A stretch of 64,000 bases of DNA from Dolichospermum flos-aquae CCAP 1403/13F (GTDB taxonomy: Bacteria; Cyanobacteriota; Cyanobacteriia; Cyanobacteriales; Nostocaceae): the NCBI RefSeq assembly GCF_012516395.1, contig NZ_CP051206.1, forward strand, positions 3,824,001 to 3,888,000, given 5' to 3'. The notes below the pieces were generated by a model, which had not been told where the DNA came from, did not search any database, and saw only the letters and a list, made by a program, of their open reading frames with translations. Both the position numbers and the translations under genes were made by a program. Shown piece after piece: positions 17,984 through 27,645 of this stretch; within the stretch, counting starts at the first letter, position 1, and every line of letters begins with the position of its first letter.

Positions 17984-19423
17984 TCAGATTTCAGATTTTT
18001 TTCTGCGTCTAACTTTAATCAGTAATTCATCTTTAATGCGGTTTAAAATAGAAGTTTCATTTAAAGTTGATAAAATTTGACTAACTACTGCTTTTGGTCC
18101 ATCTGGTCCCCAGGTCGCACCATTGGCTAAATAGGCTTTGGTAACTTGGCCAATACTGTATGAAGAGACACCAGCTACTCCTGCTTGAGTTATGGCTATG
18201 GATAAATAGGGTCCAATTGTCATTCCTGCTGTTGCTGTTGTAGAGACACCAAGGAGGGTTTTTAAACCACTTAAACCCAAATTTGCTAATAGTTCACTAG
18301 CACCGATACCACCCATACTCAGGGCGATTTTTTGGAGTAATTTCACAGCACCGGTTTCGGTCATAGGGATACCGTAAAGTTTGGATAAACCTAAGATTAA
18401 GGAGATATCTATAATTACGGCACTTAATATATCAACTACTGTAACAGGATTGAGAGCGATCGCTAATGCTTTTGTGATGACTGCTTTCCAAATTAACTGA
18501 TTAGCATTTTCTTCCCTAATTATTAGTTTACGCTGTACCAACTGCTGATTGACATTATCAGCATAAAGCATCGTATTCAAAGCCACTAAAGCCTTCCCTT
18601 CATGGTGGAGAATTTCCAATATTTTCAATTTTAATTCATCAACTTGGGATTTACCTTTTTGCAATTTTACACTCCTAGAACCATCAGGATTTTGTTCGGC
18701 AATTTTGACCAATGGTGAAGCTGCGGACATGACTATTTCTGCGGGTGAAAGTAATTCCCGCACTCTATCATCTCGAATTTTTTCGTAAATTGTCATGCGG
18801 TCAGTTTCGGGATATTGATCAACTTTATTAAAGACTAAAATTATCGGTTTACCTACTTCTCGCAATTGCGATAAAGCTATTTGTTCAATCTTGGTCATGT
18901 CTCCAGAAATAACAAAGAGAATTAAATCGGCTTGTTTAGCGATTTGTTCAGCTAAAGCTGCGCGAGTTTCACCGTCTACTTCATCTAATCCAGGAGTATC
19001 AATTAATTCGACTTGGGATTGGCTATTGCTGGGTAATGTGGCTTTTAAAGTTCCTAAAGCTTCTTCACTAATACTCCAATTTACTGTTTGTGCATCACGA
19101 GTAACACCATGTAATGGACCAGTAATAAAGACTTCTTGACCAACCAAAGCATTGAGAAGAGAAGATTTACCCCGTCCTACCATCCCAAAAGCTGCAATTT
19201 GTACTACCATGCTTTCCAGTTTATCTAGCATGATTTCTAAATCATTAATTTCTGCTTCTAAACCTGATTTTTCCGCAGCAGAAAGATCAAGATTATTCAC
19301 TAAGTTTTTGAGTGCGGTTTTGGCTTGTTTATAGTTAAGTTCGGCTTGAATATCATCAAAGGTAAAAATGACGTTATCTAGTTCTTCTTCCCAATTGGGG
19401 ATGGATTCGGGTAAAGTATTCAT
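17984..19423 (-). CDS. GTP-binding protein with C-terminal DUF697-like membrane domain
   Basis: A 479-residue Era/dynamin-related GTPase. Motifs: G1 GMVGRGKSS near 82, G2 Thr in GVTRDAQ, G3 DTPGLDEVDG near 143, G4 NKVDQYPE near 200. The last about 170 residues are hydrophobic helices (ALNPVTVVDILSAVIIDISL; glycine/alanine-rich to the end), as in DUF697 GTPases associated with membranes. An N-terminal helical coiled coil (ELNYKQAKTALKNLVNNLDL) precedes the G domain. Role likely in membrane stress or remodelling; uncertain. Confidence 0.85.
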   Translation of the reverse strand: MNTLPESIPNWEEELDNVIFTFDDIQAELNYKQAKTALKNLVNNLDLSAAEKSGLEAEINDLEIMLDKLESMVVQIAAFGMVGRGKSSLLNALVGQEVFITGPLHGVTRDAQTVNWSISEEALGTLKATLPSNSQSQVELIDTPGLDEVDGETRAALAEQIAKQADLILFVISGDMTKIEQIALSQLREVGKPIILVFNKVDQYPETDRMTIYEKIRDDRVRELLSPAEIVMSAASPLVKIAEQNPDGSRSVKLQKGKSQVDELKLKILEILHHEGKALVALNTMLYADNVNQQLVQRKLIIREENANQLIWKAVITKALAIALNPVTVVDILSAVIIDISLILGLSKLYGIPMTETGAVKLLQKIALSMGGIGASELLANLGLSGLKTLLGVSTTATAGMTIGPYLSIAITQAGVAGVSSYSIGQVTKAYLANGATWGPDGPKAVVSQILSTLNETSILNRIKDELLIKVRRRKKSEI

Positions 19424-19497
19424 TAGGATTAGGGAACAGCGAATAGGGAATAGGAAGTAATTACATTTTTAATTTTTAATTCTTAATTTTTAATTCC

Positions 19498-20262
19498 CTA
19501 AGATATAACAACCTCATGTAATTCATTGGGAGTAAGATGAGAATGAACAACTTCACCATCACGAAACCAAACAATCCGCTTCGTTTGACGCGCAACTTCT
19601 GATTCATGGGTGACAATAACAACGGTGATACCACTGCTATTAAGTTCATTAAACAGGTCTAATACTTCCTGGGTGGTGTGAGAATCAAGTGCGCCGGTGG
19701 GTTCATCTGCGAGGAGAACGACGGGATTGTTGACAATGGCGCGAGCAATTGCTACTCTTTGTTGTTGTCCTCCTGATAATTGGGTAGGTTTGTTATTGAG
19801 GCGTTTTTCTAAACCGACTTTGATTAATGCAGATGTCGCGCGATCTTTTCTTTCCCCAGGTTTAACGCCAGCATACACCATTGGTAACATGACATTTTCT
19901 AGAGCCGTTAATTGATTTAATAAATGGAATTGTTGAAAGACAAAACCTAGTTTTTTATTACGAATATGCGCCAATTCAGTATCACTCATTTGGGCGACAT
20001 TCAAATTATCTAAATAATAATTTCCGTCACTGGGACGATCCAAACAACCGATAATATTCATGGCTGTGGATTTACCCGAACCAGAAGGACCCATGATCGA
20101 ACAGTATTCACCTACTTCTATGACTAAATTTACATTATTCAGTGCTTTAACTTCTATTTCTCCAATTCCATAAACTTTGAAAATATTTTCCAGCCGAATA
20201 ATTCCTGATGGCGATGCAGATTGGGGAATACTTGTGTCAGTTATCGTAAAAGTATTATCCAC
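19498..20262 (-). CDS. ABC exporter ATPase (MacB/LolD/DevA type)
   Basis: A 254-residue ATPase with Walker [11 protein letters not shown]-loop FVFQQFHLL, signature [15 protein letters not shown], Walker [14 protein letters not shown] and the switch His in VIVTHE. The start is GTG, decided by an AGGAGG ribosome site 10 bases upstream. Third gene of an adaptor-permease-ATPase operon (B-C-A order, like devBCA), 60 bases after the permease. It energises export across the envelope together with its two upstream neighbours. Confidence 0.95.
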   Translation of the reverse strand: MDNTFTITDTSIPQSASPSGIIRLENIFKVYGIGEIEVKALNNVNLVIEVGEYCSIMGPSGSGKSTAMNIIGCLDRPSDGNYYLDNLNVAQMSDTELAHIRNKKLGFVFQQFHLLNQLTALENVMLPMVYAGVKPGERKDRATSALIKVGLEKRLNNKPTQLSGGQQQRVAIARAIVNNPVVLLADEPTGALDSHTTQEVLDLFNELNSSGITVVIVTHESEVARQTKRIVWFRDGEVVHSHLTPNELHEVVIS

Positions 20263-20322
20263 GGAAATTTATCCTCCTGTCAAAGTATAATTGTAGCGAA
20301 TGTCCATTAATTTTAAATTTTT

Positions 20323-21540
20323 TTACGCGGTTCTCAGTGCTACCATTGGGTCAAGTTGAGCGGCACGACGGGCAGGAACTACACCAAAAAATAAACCAAT
20401 CCCACCAGAAACACTAGCAGCTAATAAAACTGCACTTGGTGAAATTGCCGCCTGTAATGGGGTAAGGATACCCACTAAAATAATACTACCACCGCCTAAA
20501 GCAATACCGATTACACCACCAGCTACTGATAATATCACGGCTTCAATCATGAATTGCAAAAGAATATCTTCTTGAGTTGCACCAATAGCTTTACGCAGTC
20601 CAATTTCTTGAGTACGTTCAGTTACAGAAACTAGCATAATATTCATAATCCCAATCCCACCCACAAATAAGGAAATACTAGCAACCGCAGCTAACATTAG
20701 TGTCAAGCCACTGGTAATTGTATTGGTAATTTCCAAGATATTTTTTTGGCTTTGAATAGTAAAATCATCTTCACGGACAATTTTGTGCCGACGACGGAGT
20801 AAATTTGTCATTTGAAATTCTGCTGCTGAGATGCTATTTTCATCTTGAGCAGATACAGAAATTAAAGAAACATTAATACCAAAAGGGGATGTTCTCCCCA
20901 CTAACCGACTAAACATAGTGTTGATAGGAATAAAAACTGTATCATCACTGTTACTGCCAAAGGAAGAACCTTTAGCTACTGTTAAGCCAATCACCTGAAA
21001 AGTAGTATTTTGAATGCGGATTTTTTGACCAACAGGATTTTGATTATCAAAGAGTTTGTTGGCTAAATCTGGAGCTAATACTGCTACTCTCTTATTACGT
21101 TTAATATCGAAGTCATTAAAAAACCTGCCTTCTTTAATTTCAAAACTACGAACTGTTATATAATTAGCAGTAGTGCCAATAACTGTACTAGTTGTATTTC
21201 TATTTCTATAAGTAATTGTGCTTCTGTTATTAATTTCTGGAGCAACTTCTTTAACTGCACGCACTTGTTTAGCGATCGCTTTAGCATCTTGTAAAACTAA
21301 AGTTCTGGGCATTGTTGTCACCCTTCCCCGACTACCTGGACTCCCAGGGACAATAAATAGGGTATTCGGTCCTAATGATGCAAATTGCTTAGCTGCCAGT
21401 GTTTGTGCGCCTTCTCCAATGCCAATCATGGCAATAACGGAAGCATTGCCAATAATAATTCCCAACATAGTTAAACTACTTCGCAACTTATTAGCTAATA
21501 AGGTAGTAGTTGCCATTTTTACACTTTCTAAAATGTCCAT
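20323..21540 (-). CDS. MacB/FtsX-family ABC exporter permease
   Basis: 405 residues. One N-terminal transmembrane helix (LRSSLTMLGIIIGNASVIAM), a periplasmic MacB-PCD domain (about 50-270), then three C-terminal helices with the FtsX motif GIMNIMLVSVTERTQEIGLR near 300. The MacB topology distinguishes it from the classical DevC permease. Starts 9 bases after the adaptor stop. Transports an unknown lipid, peptide or glycolipid substrate. Confidence 0.93.
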   Translation of the reverse strand: MDILESVKMATTTLLANKLRSSLTMLGIIIGNASVIAMIGIGEGAQTLAAKQFASLGPNTLFIVPGSPGSRGRVTTMPRTLVLQDAKAIAKQVRAVKEVAPEINNRSTITYRNRNTTSTVIGTTANYITVRSFEIKEGRFFNDFDIKRNKRVAVLAPDLANKLFDNQNPVGQKIRIQNTTFQVIGLTVAKGSSFGSNSDDTVFIPINTMFSRLVGRTSPFGINVSLISVSAQDENSISAAEFQMTNLLRRRHKIVREDDFTIQSQKNILEITNTITSGLTLMLAAVASISLFVGGIGIMNIMLVSVTERTQEIGLRKAIGATQEDILLQFMIEAVILSVAGGVIGIALGGGSIILVGILTPLQAAISPSAVLLAASVSGGIGLFFGVVPARRAAQLDPMVALRTA

Positions 21541-21549
21541 AATTTGTGC

Positions 21550-23031
21550 TTATTTTTTATTTTCTTTTCCCTGTTCTATTTTCTCTTTTTCCTTCGTTTT
21601 AGGCAGATCAATAAATACCCGATCTCCGGCTTTAAGACCATCTAAAACCTGAATTTGGTTATCAATATTCGCGCCAATTGTCACAAGACGAAATTGAGGT
21701 TTATTTTTTTCACCTAATAACCACACGCCAGTTTTTCCCTTTTGGGTAACAATTAATTCCTGGGGTATTAACAGCGCATCTTTGATATTATTGCCAAGAA
21801 ATGTGACTTCACTGACATTCATCCCTGAACGCAGTTTTTCAGTCCCCGTGTTAATCGCCACGCGCACCTGAAATGATGTGACATTTTGATCAACTACCGC
21901 TTCGGGAGCAATCAAACGTACCTGTCCCTGAAAAACTTCTTCAGGATAGGCATCAATGGTAATTTCCACTTTTTGTTGCTGTTTAATTTGGGATATATCT
22001 ACTTCAGGAACATTTGCTAAAACTTCTAAACCTTTTGCCAAAGCTACTATAGAAGTTGAAGTGGCAGAAGCATTATTAGAAGCGGAAATTGCTGGACTAA
22101 CATAACCTCCCACCGTCGCATATCTCTGAGTGACAATTCCCGAAAAAGGAGCGCGAATAATTGTATCTTCTAATTGAACTTGTTGTTGTTTTAACTGAGC
22201 TTCCGCACTAGCTACTGCTGCTTTTAATCTAGCAATTTCTTGGGGACGATTACCATTTTCTAATTTTCGTAATCCTTCCTTTTCCTGATTAACAATTGCT
22301 GCTTGCTTTTGAATATCTTGGTTGCGGTTGCCCACTTTCAGTAAAGATAATCGGCGTTGTGCTTCTTCTAAATTAGCCTTAGCTTTACTATTTTCACTGA
22401 CATATTGTTCTAAACTATCTTGGGAAATAGCCCCATCTTTAGCTAAATCTTGATAACGTTTGACTCTGGATTGGGTAAGTGCCACAGAAGCTTTTGCCGA
22501 GTCAACTTGAGCCTGTGCTTGTTGAATTTCTTGTAACCGATTACCATCTCGAATAATCGCTAATTGTGCCTGTGCTTGGTCTACACGGGCTTTTGCTTGG
22601 GCAATTTCTTCGGGACGACTGCCGGCTTCGCTTTCTGCTAATTGTGCCTTTGCTTGTGCTAAATTAGCTTGGTACTGGAGAATTCGCATTTTAATTTCCG
22701 AATTATCCATGCGAGCAATTATTTGTCCTTGCTTGACAGTATCTCCCTGTTCCACATTTAAATCTGCCAAAAGTCCTGGACTTTTAGGACTAATATTTAC
22801 ACTTTGAACTGGTTGGACTTTCCCACTAGCAGTAATGCGGACAGTTACACTTTTTGCCTCTACAGGAACAGTTAATTTAGTCACATCTAGCGGTTTATTT
22901 TTTTGCTGGATGGTTTGAATAGTGGCTGTTGTTCCCACAATTAAAACACCACTAGCTATTAAACCCATTAACCAACGGAATGGATATTTAACTTTTTTGC
23001 CAATTAAGGGAATTTCTATGTAAAAAATCAT
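21550..23031 (-). CDS. Periplasmic adaptor (HlyD/MacA family) with extended coiled coil
   Basis: 493 residues from the ATG at 23031 (a TTG six bases upstream is less likely). One N-terminal helix (RWLMGLIASGVLIVGTTATI) anchors it to the inner membrane. The lipoyl halves flank a very Ala/Gln-rich coiled-coil hairpin that contains four copies of a G-x-R-x-x-(E/D)-I motif (GSRPEEI, GNRLQEI, GNRNQDI, GNRPQEI). The C-terminal beta-barrel and membrane-proximal domains are present. It would link the MacB-like permease to an outer-membrane TolC-type channel, which is not encoded here. First gene of the exporter operon. Confidence 0.92.
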   Translation of the reverse strand: MIFYIEIPLIGKKVKYPFRWLMGLIASGVLIVGTTATIQTIQQKNKPLDVTKLTVPVEAKSVTVRITASGKVQPVQSVNISPKSPGLLADLNVEQGDTVKQGQIIARMDNSEIKMRILQYQANLAQAKAQLAESEAGSRPEEIAQAKARVDQAQAQLAIIRDGNRLQEIQQAQAQVDSAKASVALTQSRVKRYQDLAKDGAISQDSLEQYVSENSKAKANLEEAQRRLSLLKVGNRNQDIQKQAAIVNQEKEGLRKLENGNRPQEIARLKAAVASAEAQLKQQQVQLEDTIIRAPFSGIVTQRYATVGGYVSPAISASNNASATSTSIVALAKGLEVLANVPEVDISQIKQQQKVEITIDAYPEEVFQGQVRLIAPEAVVDQNVTSFQVRVAINTGTEKLRSGMNVSEVTFLGNNIKDALLIPQELIVTQKGKTGVWLLGEKNKPQFRLVTIGANIDNQIQVLDGLKAGDRVFIDLPKTKEKEKIEQGKENKK

Positions 23032-23237
23032 GATCAAAAAAGGTTAGGAATAGAAGTTAGCAAGAATATTCTATAGTTGAGAATCTATGATAATCATTTG
23101 ATTTATCTAATTCATCACCTGATTAGGTGAATTTTCAATTTCTATTTTATAAATTTCTATCTCTCTCCTAGTTATACTATCATATTTCTCTTTGATTCGT
23201 GATCATGACTTATTTCCTATTTTTTAATTTAATTTAG

Positions 23238-23285
23238 ATCCCCGACTTCTAGCTCCCCCACTTCTTCAAGAAGTCGGGTATCTGG
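23238..23285. repeat. Palindromic repeat, CCGACTTCTT family, copy 2
   Basis: GATCCCCGACTTCT on one arm and AAGAAGTCGGGTATCT on the other; the centre has a short extra segment. Same family as 13930-13962. Its right arm supplies the last codons and stop of the small ORF 23266-23493. Confidence 0.7.
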
Positions 23286-23493
23286 GATTTTGACTATTAA
23301 TTTTATAAACTAATAAACTTTGTTGCTTGCTATCTTCTAATTTCTGGGCTATGGAAATAGCTTGTTTATATAAAGCCTTGGCTTTGGTAAAGTTATCCAT
23401 TTTTTTATAGATTTCCCCAGAGACGACTAAATATTTTAAATCTTCTGCGGGATTTCTATTTACGTCTGTAATTGCGACACGGTTTTGTAACAT
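23266..23493 (-). pseudogene. TPR-like gene fragment ending inside a palindromic repeat
   Basis: A 75-codon frame with one TPR-like unit (YLVVSGEIYKKMDNFTKAKA, then LYKQAISIAQKLED). The last residues NPRYPTS and the stop are encoded by the repeat at 23238-23285, so the original C-terminus has been lost. Upstream, another open stretch (QNQRENARAEFLR) ends in a stop just before this ATG. I read it as a remnant of a larger TPR protein, though a short expressed protein is not excluded. Confidence 0.5.
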
Positions 23494-23577
23494 TATCTGA
23501 GAAATTCAGCCCTAGCATTTTCCCTTTGGTTTTGGACAGCAGATGAGCTATTGTGATTATTATAGCTAAAGTTAGGA

Positions 23578-24201
23578 CTAAATCCCAGCTTCGCCTAAGT
23601 AAATAGCCCGAATATCAGCAGGTAATTTATCTTCTAGCATCAGATAACCTTCCTGGAGAGAACTTGCTACTTCAGCGGGGGAAATTTGTTCTCCTTCAGC
23701 TTGCAAATATGCAGCAATTCTGGTTTCACTCCAGTGGAAAGTTTGTGCCATTAAGACGATTAATCGTGATCTTGGTGGGAGTTGATCTAATGCCTGTTCT
23801 ACATAGCACCATAGCGGTGGTGATGTATCCTTGAGAGAATAATGAATAGCTTCTGTGGGTGGTAGTTTAATCTCATTAATATGGAATGCCGTGATATTAA
23901 TTAACCAATTTTGTAAGGTTAAAGATTCCGTCTCTGTCGCTGCTTGGTTTAAATTCAGTCCACCTAGTTCATAATATATATTGCGCCAAATCAGAGCAAA
24001 CAAATAATCAGCTTGCACAGGCGATCGCGCTGAATGCCGAATTAAGGTGTAAACTATGGGGCTATAACGGCAGAAAATCACCGTAAAATACTTGCCATAA
24101 TCAGGATATTGCTGAAATAGACTCAGTAGTTCTTGATCACTGTGATGAAATAGCGACTTCACCAATGGGTGATTAGCTTCGGGAAAGTGGGGAATTTGCA
24201 C
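23578..24201 (-). CDS. Sigma-70-like (ECF-type) regulator
   Basis: A 207-residue protein with GTG start. The N-terminal part (DQELLSLFQQYPDYGKYFTV, then IFCRYSPIVYTLIRHSA) looks like sigma region 2. The C-terminal part (VEQALDQLPPRSRLIVLMAQ, then TFHWSETRIAAYL) looks like region 4 with its helix-turn-helix. Motifs are weak compared with bona fide ECF factors, so it may be a divergent cyanobacterial regulator rather than a working sigma factor. No anti-sigma gene adjoins it. Transcribed divergently from the VOC-like gene. Confidence 0.6.
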   Translation of the reverse strand: MQIPHFPEANHPLVKSLFHHSDQELLSLFQQYPDYGKYFTVIFCRYSPIVYTLIRHSARSPVQADYLFALIWRNIYYELGGLNLNQAATETESLTLQNWLINITAFHINEIKLPPTEAIHYSLKDTSPPLWCYVEQALDQLPPRSRLIVLMAQTFHWSETRIAAYLQAEGEQISPAEVASSLQEGYLMLEDKLPADIRAIYLGEAGI

Positions 24202-24386
24202 AATCTCTGGACTAGATAACTGTTAAAATATACTAGGGAATGGTGATGTGATAGCTAACAATATTTGCAAGTCAGTTAATTTGTCAATGTCAGACAACCA
24301 GACTATTGATAAACTAGAAATTAGGACTTAATGTTAGTCTTAACTGACAACTAAAAGCGTTTCCTTTATTGTGATCTTGTTTGTTC

Positions 24387-24983
24387 ATGGTTATAGAAGC
24401 TAGTTCCCTAATGTTCCTGCCAAGTCCACTAACTTTCGGCTCGTTTTTGCCTTCCCTGCCCTTGGATAGCCTGTTCTCCACCCAGGGGATTATGATTATG
24501 CTGCTGGCAGCTTACGCGGGCGCTATGTGGATGTTTTTGAGTAGCGCACCTAAAGTTTATACTGTCATGGTATCGGATTTAGAAGTTGCCCGACAGTTAT
24601 ATGCAGGTTTGCTAGATTTGCCAGTGGCGGAAGTCCCTTTGCACTATTATTACAACTACGAGCAAACTATCGGTGCAACAGGTATTGATCCGCTATATAT
24701 GTCCGCTAGTCCCAGTTGGTCTAATAACACCATGAATAATGGTAATGACGGGCTGTGGTATCAACTCAAGAAAAATACTCAATTACATATTATCACTGGT
24801 GCAAGTTTAGGCAAAAAAGATCAGCATCGTCATGTTTGCTTTGATCATGATTGTCTAGAATTAATTTTAATGCGGGTAGAAGTCAGGGGTTTAAAGTTTA
24901 AAATTCGCAACCAAAAGCCTTTGAATTTTTTAGTTAAGGATTATCAAGGGCGCGTCATTGAAATGGCTGAAGTTGCTAATTAG
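24387..24983 (+). CDS. Membrane-anchored VOC/glyoxalase-like protein
   Basis: About 198 residues. A hydrophobic segment near 30-50 (GIMIMLLAAYAGAMWMFL) is a probable membrane anchor. It is followed by VYTVMVSDLEVARQLYAGLL, the opening of a vicinal-oxygen-chelate module, and a second half with HRHVCFDHDCLELILMRVEV. The metal ligands of true glyoxalases are not evident, so an enzymatic role is not claimed. A terminator follows immediately. Conserved in cyanobacteria by impression; function unknown. Confidence 0.65.
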   Translation: MVIEASSLMFLPSPLTFGSFLPSLPLDSLFSTQGIMIMLLAAYAGAMWMFLSSAPKVYTVMVSDLEVARQLYAGLLDLPVAEVPLHYYYNYEQTIGATGIDPLYMSASPSWSNNTMNNGNDGLWYQLKKNTQLHIITGASLGKKDQHRHVCFDHDCLELILMRVEVRGLKFKIRNQKPLNFLVKDYQGRVIEMAEVAN

Positions 24984-24989
24984 TCATGG

Positions 24990-25028
24990 GGGTGCTGGGT
25001 TTTCCTGACGCACCCTGAATATTTTTTA
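24990..25028 (+). terminator. Rho-independent terminator after VOC-like gene
   Basis: GGGTGC pairs with GCACCC across a 14-base loop, then TGAATATTTTTTAT. It starts 7 bases after the stop codon. Confidence 0.7.
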
Positions 25029-26244
25029 TCTCCCTGTTACCTACCTAAACAGTTGACAATCATGTGACATACTCCACACACTCCCTTTCAGGTGACTGTG
25101 GGCTTCTCGGCGACTCCTCTATGAAGACATTAACCGAGCTTTAAAGCCCTATGCCCTAGGGACTTTTTGAGATAATTTTTAACTTTTTTGATAGGCTGCT
25201 TTTGGTGCATTTAATTGAGTTACACCTACTGTTGAAAACTATATCAAATATTTGAAAAAAATCAAGAAAGTGTTCATTCCGCACTTCGTGCCGCTGCGCT
25301 AACATCGCCCAACAACACTGATTAAGCTGCGCTTAATTTTGCTCGTTGGGCAATTCGTCACTTCCGCTTATTCATCTCATCACCTCCCTATCGGGTAGGT
25401 GAGAGGCTTCTACTGTTTAAACTAAACAAGATTGTTTTAACCGATCTGAATTTTTTCTATAAATAATTTTGTTGCTAATAGATTTTTCCGGATAGAGTCG
25501 GAATATTTAGCACCTATATTTTAGGGGGTTTACTTTTTACTGATAGCTGAAAGATTCTATATATCTATGATTACCAGTTAGAGGTATTCAAATTTAACAT
25601 GAAGTAAATGCAATAATTGATACCTTAACAAATGATAAAAAATATGTCAGTAACAACGGTGAAAATAATGGGAATAAATGCTATGACTCAGATTCCCAAA
25701 TTACTCATATTTTCTGGCGATTTGGCACAAAAATAGCCCATATTTAGAGTATTCTAGAAACAATAGTTAGATTTAACAACTTTCCGAGTAGTTTCTGAGT
25801 AATCTCTTGGGAAGATAACTGATAAATTATGACTATATTTGATTATGTAGATAACTCATCTATCACTGATAAATTCCAGAAAATTAACCGATAATTGGCA
25901 GCAAAATAAGTGATAATTTGATAGTTTTGTTAACCATGTGTTGGATCATTTCTAGAAGAACTCAGAATACTTATTAAATCAAGAATAGAGAGAAGTGATA
26001 TCTTAGAAAAATAACTCAAGCTAACTCTAAAATCCGTGATTATTCTGACAAATCTGAATGCTCACAAATTTAATATTTAAGAGAGGGATGAGATTTTTTT
26101 TGAATCAACAGAATCTAAAAATCCTATTTCTATATACAGCAGAATTCAGTGGGAATTTACCAGTGCTAAACCCATACAGAAGTAAAAGCCTTTTATTGAA
26201 TTTAAGATAATGCCCTAATTCCAGTTAATTTATCAAGCTTAATT
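25029..26244. other. Long gene-free region
   Basis: About 1.2 kb without a plausible coding frame. 25060-25155 is GC-richer and hairpin-prone (CCCTA/TAGGG near 25147-25161, GCTTTAAAGC). 25380-25410 holds an imperfect CACCTCCC/GGGTAGGTG hairpin. From about 25450 to the glycosyltransferase gene the DNA is AT-rich and featureless to me. It may include decayed mobile-element ends and a long leader of the next gene. Confidence 0.5.
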
Positions 26245-27480
26245 ATGGAAAATATATCACAACTAGGGTCACAAGTTAGAGATAAAACAGCTTACCCAGA
26301 TATTCTCGTTATTTCCCGAATATTCCGCCCAGAAGAGGCTGTAATTGGTGAATATGTCTATAATCGTTGTTTACAAGATCCAGATCGGGTAATTGTCTTA
26401 GCTGGTGGTTGTAATGGAGATAAAAAATTTGATAAATCTCAGCAATTTCCAGTTTATCGTTGGTTTCATTTTCCGGCTTGGTGTGATAACTGGTTAGGAG
26501 ATATTTGTCAATCTGGTTTCAATATTATTTGCTCTTTGCTACTAGCTATTAAATTATATTTTCGCTATCATTACCGCTACATTGAATGGTGTCATGGTTA
26601 TGATTTCCCAGCGGTGTTGGTACTCAGTTATATTTTACCAATTCGCTTTTTTATCTATTTACATGGTAATGATTTATCACGTACAGTTAATAACCCGTTG
26701 TGGAGATGGCTGTTAAAATTAACTCTCATACGTGCTGATGGAATTGTTTGTAATAGTTCTTATATTCGGAATTCTTTAAGAAATACTTTTCGTTTAGATA
26801 CACCTACTCATGTAATTAATCCGGTAGTGAGGCCAGAAAGATTTGGTAATCCTACTAGTCTTAGTCATATTAATGATTTACGTAACCGCATCCGTCAGAC
26901 TTACAATATTTCGGAAACAGCAATTGTAATTCTTTCTGTTGGTAACTTGGTTAAATATAAAAACTTTGATCGAGTAATAGACAATATTCCCGTATTACTA
27001 ACTATTGGTGTGGATGTTCATTGCATTATTTGTGGTGAAGGAAATTGTGAAACTCAGCTAAAATCTCAAGCGGAAAGGTTACGAATAGATAAACGGGTAC
27101 ATTTCGCTGGTTATGTACGAGAACGCGATTTAGCTGGTTATTATGCAGCCTGTGATATTTTTGCGATGTTGAATTCCGATAATTATGAAGATGCAACCAC
27201 AGATAACTTTGGTGTAGTTTATTTAGAAGCTGGTTACTTTGGTAAACCTGTCATTGCTTCCCGCTTGGGTAGTGTTTTAGATGCGGTTCATCATGAAGAA
27301 AATGGCTTATTAGTAAATCAAGATTCTGGTTATGAAGTTTTGCAAACTTTCAATCGGATGTGCCAAGATTCACAGTTACGGGAAAAACTTGGCCGTCAAG
27401 GTAAGGAATTAGCGAAACGGAAAAACTATCATCGCTGGTTATATACTCCTGAGTCTTCCTATTCTTGTTTGTTGAACTAA
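26245..27480 (+). CDS. Family 4 glycosyltransferase
   Basis: 411 residues with a GT-B fold. The C-terminal domain shows SVGNLVKYKNFDRVID, the IICGEGNCETQLK strand, HFAGYV, and the donor-binding EX7E-type segment NFGVVYLEAGYFGKPVIASR. The N-terminal domain includes a long hydrophobic segment around 95-140 that may contact membrane. Substrates cannot be read from sequence; capsule, lipopolysaccharide or heterocyst-envelope polysaccharide synthesis are possible. It stands alone after a 1.26 kb gap. Confidence 0.88.
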   Translation: MENISQLGSQVRDKTAYPDILVISRIFRPEEAVIGEYVYNRCLQDPDRVIVLAGGCNGDKKFDKSQQFPVYRWFHFPAWCDNWLGDICQSGFNIICSLLLAIKLYFRYHYRYIEWCHGYDFPAVLVLSYILPIRFFIYLHGNDLSRTVNNPLWRWLLKLTLIRADGIVCNSSYIRNSLRNTFRLDTPTHVINPVVRPERFGNPTSLSHINDLRNRIRQTYNISETAIVILSVGNLVKYKNFDRVIDNIPVLLTIGVDVHCIICGEGNCETQLKSQAERLRIDKRVHFAGYVRERDLAGYYAACDIFAMLNSDNYEDATTDNFGVVYLEAGYFGKPVIASRLGSVLDAVHHEENGLLVNQDSGYEVLQTFNRMCQDSQLREKLGRQGKELAKRKNYHRWLYTPESSYSCLLN

Positions 27481-27645
27481 TGTCAGCACTATAAAACAAA
27501 ACTAACTGTGCTTCCATAGCAATAGGTAATAATTAGGCGCGTTTTATTACATTCCTAGAACCGTCAGGCGTTCGGTGAAGCGTTCAACTTAGATGATGTC
27601 GAAGTCTGAGTCGAACCGTCGAACGCTGGCCATTCCACAAATTAA

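Noticed and set aside
19498-23031. devBCA heterocyst glycolipid exporter
   Set aside because: Gene order agrees, but the permease has MacB topology and motifs rather than those of DevC, so the specific name was not applied.
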